In this document: positions 62,022-64,000 of the stretch, piece after piece
Position numbering within the stretch: position 1 is the first letter of the stretch
How the letters are laid out: each line of letters opens with the position of its first letter
Assembly: GCF_000731315.1 (NCBI RefSeq)
Contig: NZ_HG938353.1
Coordinates: 4,282,001-4,346,000 of the forward strand
Length of the DNA stretch: 64,000 nucleotides
Reading direction: 5' to 3'
Source of the DNA: Neorhizobium galegae bv. orientalis str. HAMBI 540
Lineage (GTDB): Bacteria > Pseudomonadota > Alphaproteobacteria > Rhizobiales > Rhizobiaceae
The notes under the pieces: generated by a model
Told to the model about the DNA's origin: nothing
Database searches by the model: none
The model's input: only the letters and a program-made list of their open reading frames with translations
Program-made: the position numbers and the translations under genes

Positions 62022-63158
62022 ATGAAGAAAATGCTTGCTGCTGCCACCTTGGCGCTGAGCATGAGCACCACCGGCATGGCTTTCGCCGAGCCTTTGAAGA
62101 TCGGCATGATCACCACGCTTTCGGGCGGTGGCGCCGGCCTAGGCATCGATACGCGCGACGGCTTCATGCTGGCGATCAAGAACGCCGGCAACAAGGACAT
62201 CACCGTCGTCACCGAAGACGATGCGCAGAAGCCGGAACTGGCCGTGCAGATCGCCGACAAGATGATCCAGAGCGACAAGGTCGATATCCTGACCGGCATC
62301 GTCTGGTCGAACCTGCTGATGGCCGTTGCCCCGAGCGCGGTGGCACAGGGCAAGTTCTACGTGTCGACCAATGCTGCGCCTGCAGCGCTTGCCGGCGCCA
62401 ACTGCAACAAGCTCTATTTCAACGCCGCTTACCAGAACGACAACCTTCATGAAGCCATGGGCGAATATGCCAACAAGGGCTACAAGAAGATGTTCATCCT
62501 CGCCCCGAACTATCCGGCCGGCAAGGATTCGCTGACCGGCTTCAAGCGTTACTACAAGGGCCAACTCGCCGCCGAAGTCTACACCCAGGTCGGCCAGACC
62601 GACTATGCTGCCGAAATCGCCCAGATGCGCGCCTCCGGCGCCGACGGCATCTTCGTCTTCCTGCCAGGCGGCATGGGCATCGCCTTCATGAAACAGTTCG
62701 CTCAGTCGGGCGTCAAAATTCCGGTCATGGGCCCGGGCTTCTCCTTCAGCCAGGACGTGTTGCCGGCGATCGGCGACGCCGCGGTCGGCGCCAAGGCGTC
62801 CGGTCAATGGGCCCCGGACTTCGACAATGCCGCGAGCAAGAAGTTCCTGGCGGATTTCCAGAAGGAATATAACCGCCTGCCGTCCATCTATGCCGTCCAG
62901 GCCTATGACGCAGCCCAGCTCATCGTTGCTGCAGCATCCAAGGCCAGCGTCAAGAACGCCGATGCTTTCGGCGCCGAACTGAAGAAGGCCGACATCCAGT
63001 CCCCGCGTGGAAAATTCAAGTTCAACACCAACCAGCATCCGATCCAGGACATCTACCTGACGGAAGTGGTGAAGCAGAACGGCGTCATCACCAACAAGAC
63101 GGTGGAGAAGATCTTCGCCGATCACGGCGATGCCTACGCCAAAGACTGCAAGATCTAA
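62022..63158 (+). CDS. Branched-chain-type (LivJ-like) ABC binding protein
   Basis: 378 residues; signal peptide cleaved near MAFAE. The mature part starts LKIGMITTLSGGGAGLG, then DDAQKPELAVQIADK and LAPNYPAGKDSL: the periplasmic-binding-protein 6 (Leu/Ile/Val-like) fold. GGGAG precedes the ATG. Members next to aryl-CoA ligase genes commonly bind aromatic acids. Ligand here inferred to be an aromatic carboxylate. Confidence 0.88.
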   Translation: MKKMLAAATLALSMSTTGMAFAEPLKIGMITTLSGGGAGLGIDTRDGFMLAIKNAGNKDITVVTEDDAQKPELAVQIADKMIQSDKVDILTGIVWSNLLMAVAPSAVAQGKFYVSTNAAPAALAGANCNKLYFNAAYQNDNLHEAMGEYANKGYKKMFILAPNYPAGKDSLTGFKRYYKGQLAAEVYTQVGQTDYAAEIAQMRASGADGIFVFLPGGMGIAFMKQFAQSGVKIPVMGPGFSFSQDVLPAIGDAAVGAKASGQWAPDFDNAASKKFLADFQKEYNRLPSIYAVQAYDAAQLIVAAASKASVKNADAFGAELKKADIQSPRGKFKFNTNQHPIQDIYLTEVVKQNGVITNKTVEKIFADHGDAYAKDCKI

Positions 63159-63167
63159 GGTCCGCCT

Positions 63168-64000
63168 GTGACTTTGGCACTTGCTCTCGAGCAGTTGCTC
63201 AACGGCCTGCAGCTCGGCGTCATGTTGTTTCTCATGGCTGCCGGGCTGACGCTGATCTTCGGCGTCATGGGCCTGATCAACCTCGCTCACGGCTCGCTCT
63301 ACATGGTCGGCGCATTTGCCTGCGCCACCGTGGCGGCGTGGACCGGCTCGTTCTGGATCGGATTGATCGCCAGCCTCGCCGCGGCCGCCGCCGCCGGGGC
63401 GGTCGTCGAGCTCGTGGTGATCCGCAGGCTCTACGACCGCGACCATCTCGACCAGGTGCTCGCCACCTTCGCGCTGATCCTGATGTTTTCGGAAGGCACG
63501 CGCTGGCTGTTCGGTTCCTTCCCGCTCTATCTCGATATCCCGCCGCTTCTGCAGGGCGCGGTCGCGCTGCCGGGCGGCACGGAATATCCGGTCTACCGCC
63601 TGGCGATCATCCTCGCCGGCGCGATCGTCGCCTTCGGCCTCTACCTGCTGATCTCCCGGACCCGCCTCGGCATGCGCATCCGCGCCGGCGAAAGCGACCG
63701 CGAGATGATCGGCGCTTTAGGGGTCGATATCCGCACCCTCTATACGGTCGTCTTCGCGCTCGGTGCGGCCCTGGCGGGTCTCGCCGGCGCCATGGTCGGC
63801 GCGCTGCAGTCGGTGCAGGTTGGCATGGGCGAACCGGTGCTGATCCTCGCCTTCGTGGTCATCGTCATCGGCGGCATCGGCTCGATCAAGGGCGCGTTGC
63901 TCGGTGCGCTGCTGGTCGGCGTCACCGATACGATGGGGCGTTTCCTGCTGCCGAAAATCCTGGCGCTGTTTGTTGCCCCGGCGCAGGCCGGCATGATCGG
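63168..64000 (+). CDS. LivH-type ABC permease, truncated by window end
   Basis: Starts at GTG 63168, 9 bases after the binding-protein stop, and stays open to the last base, about 277 codons without a stop. It begins MTLALALEQLLNGLQLGVM and continues with LIFGVMGLINLAHGSLYM, a hallmark of LivH permeases. Further helices and VVIVIGGIGSIKGALLGALL near the end agree. The C-terminus, the LivM permease and both ATPases should follow outside the window. Confidence 0.9.
   Translation, partial: MTLALALEQLLNGLQLGVMLFLMAAGLTLIFGVMGLINLAHGSLYMVGAFACATVAAWTGSFWIGLIASLAAAAAAGAVVELVVIRRLYDRDHLDQVLATFALILMFSEGTRWLFGSFPLYLDIPPLLQGAVALPGGTEYPVYRLAIILAGAIVAFGLYLLISRTRLGMRIRAGESDREMIGALGVDIRTLYTVVFALGAALAGLAGAMVGALQSVQVGMGEPVLILAFVVIVIGGIGSIKGALLGALLVGVTDTMGRFLLPKILALFVAPAQAGMI

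Noticed and set aside
1..64000. tRNA or rRNA genes
   Set aside because: I looked through the intergenic stretches for T-loop and acceptor-like patterns and found none I could support. A covariance-model search would be decisive.

Overview
The window is GC-rich, densely coded bacterial chromosome. Gene content and order point to an alphaproteobacterium of the Hyphomicrobiales, most likely Rhizobiaceae. The main evidence is irr (a Fur-family iron regulator) divergent from fabA-fabB-fabI, the rbfA-truB-rpsO-pnp block, and the many ABC/TRAP uptake and aromatic catabolism clusters typical of soil rhizobia. Genus cannot be fixed from the sequence alone. I see no tRNA or rRNA gene, insertion sequence, prophage or CRISPR array.

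Layout. (1) 1-11129, all +: a phosphorus scavenging region. It holds ugpB (cut by the window edge), ugpA and ugpE, a glycerophosphodiesterase, a Tat-exported PhoD phosphatase and a HAD phosphatase. A second complete ABC importer (ATPase, binding protein, two permeases) with a LacI regulator follows, preceded by a candidate PHO box. (2) 11126-17651: a hydroxycinnamate-type CoA catabolic cluster. Amidohydrolase, MarR and enoyl-CoA hydratase lie on -, divergent from feruloyl-CoA synthetase, SDR dehydrogenase and acyl-CoA dehydrogenase on +. (3) 17770-23886: a LysR regulator and an operon with an FAD oxidoreductase, the two subunits of an aconitase-X type dehydratase, an SDR and a polyol-type dehydrogenase. 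Two near-identical 17-bp palindromes precede lysR and the operon. (4) 23887-38325: a chemosensory island. On -, the order of transcription is STAS, cheY, cheA, cheW, three tandem mcp genes, cheW, cheR, cheB and a ParA-like ATPase. Divergent on + is a large soluble MCP-like protein carrying a CheZ-like DxxxQ motif.

(5) 38499-47767: housekeeping genes, namely rbfA, truB, rpsO, pnp, an rsmC-type methyltransferase, a PIN-like orphan, fabA-fabB-fabI on - and irr. (6) 47774-51880: mostly single genes (TRIC-like channel, secreted orphan, DUF218, DUF1275, HI0933-like flavoprotein). (7) 51899-59226: a fused 5-oxoprolinase on - divergent from a TRAP transporter (small, large and binding subunits) and a MarR regulator on +. 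(8) 59223 to the end: an arylformamidase-like hydrolase on - divergent from a 2-aminobenzoate/benzoate-CoA ligase, then a branched-chain-type binding protein and a LivH permease cut by the window end, suggesting uptake and CoA activation of an aromatic acid such as anthranilate.

Most unusual features: the chemosensory island (receptors with 3, 2 and 1 HAMP units on identical-length sensory modules, plus the soluble DxxxQ protein and a ParA); the aconitase-X operon with its matched palindromes; and the hydroxycinnamate cluster, which has an amidohydrolase but no visible thiolase or vanillin dehydrogenase.
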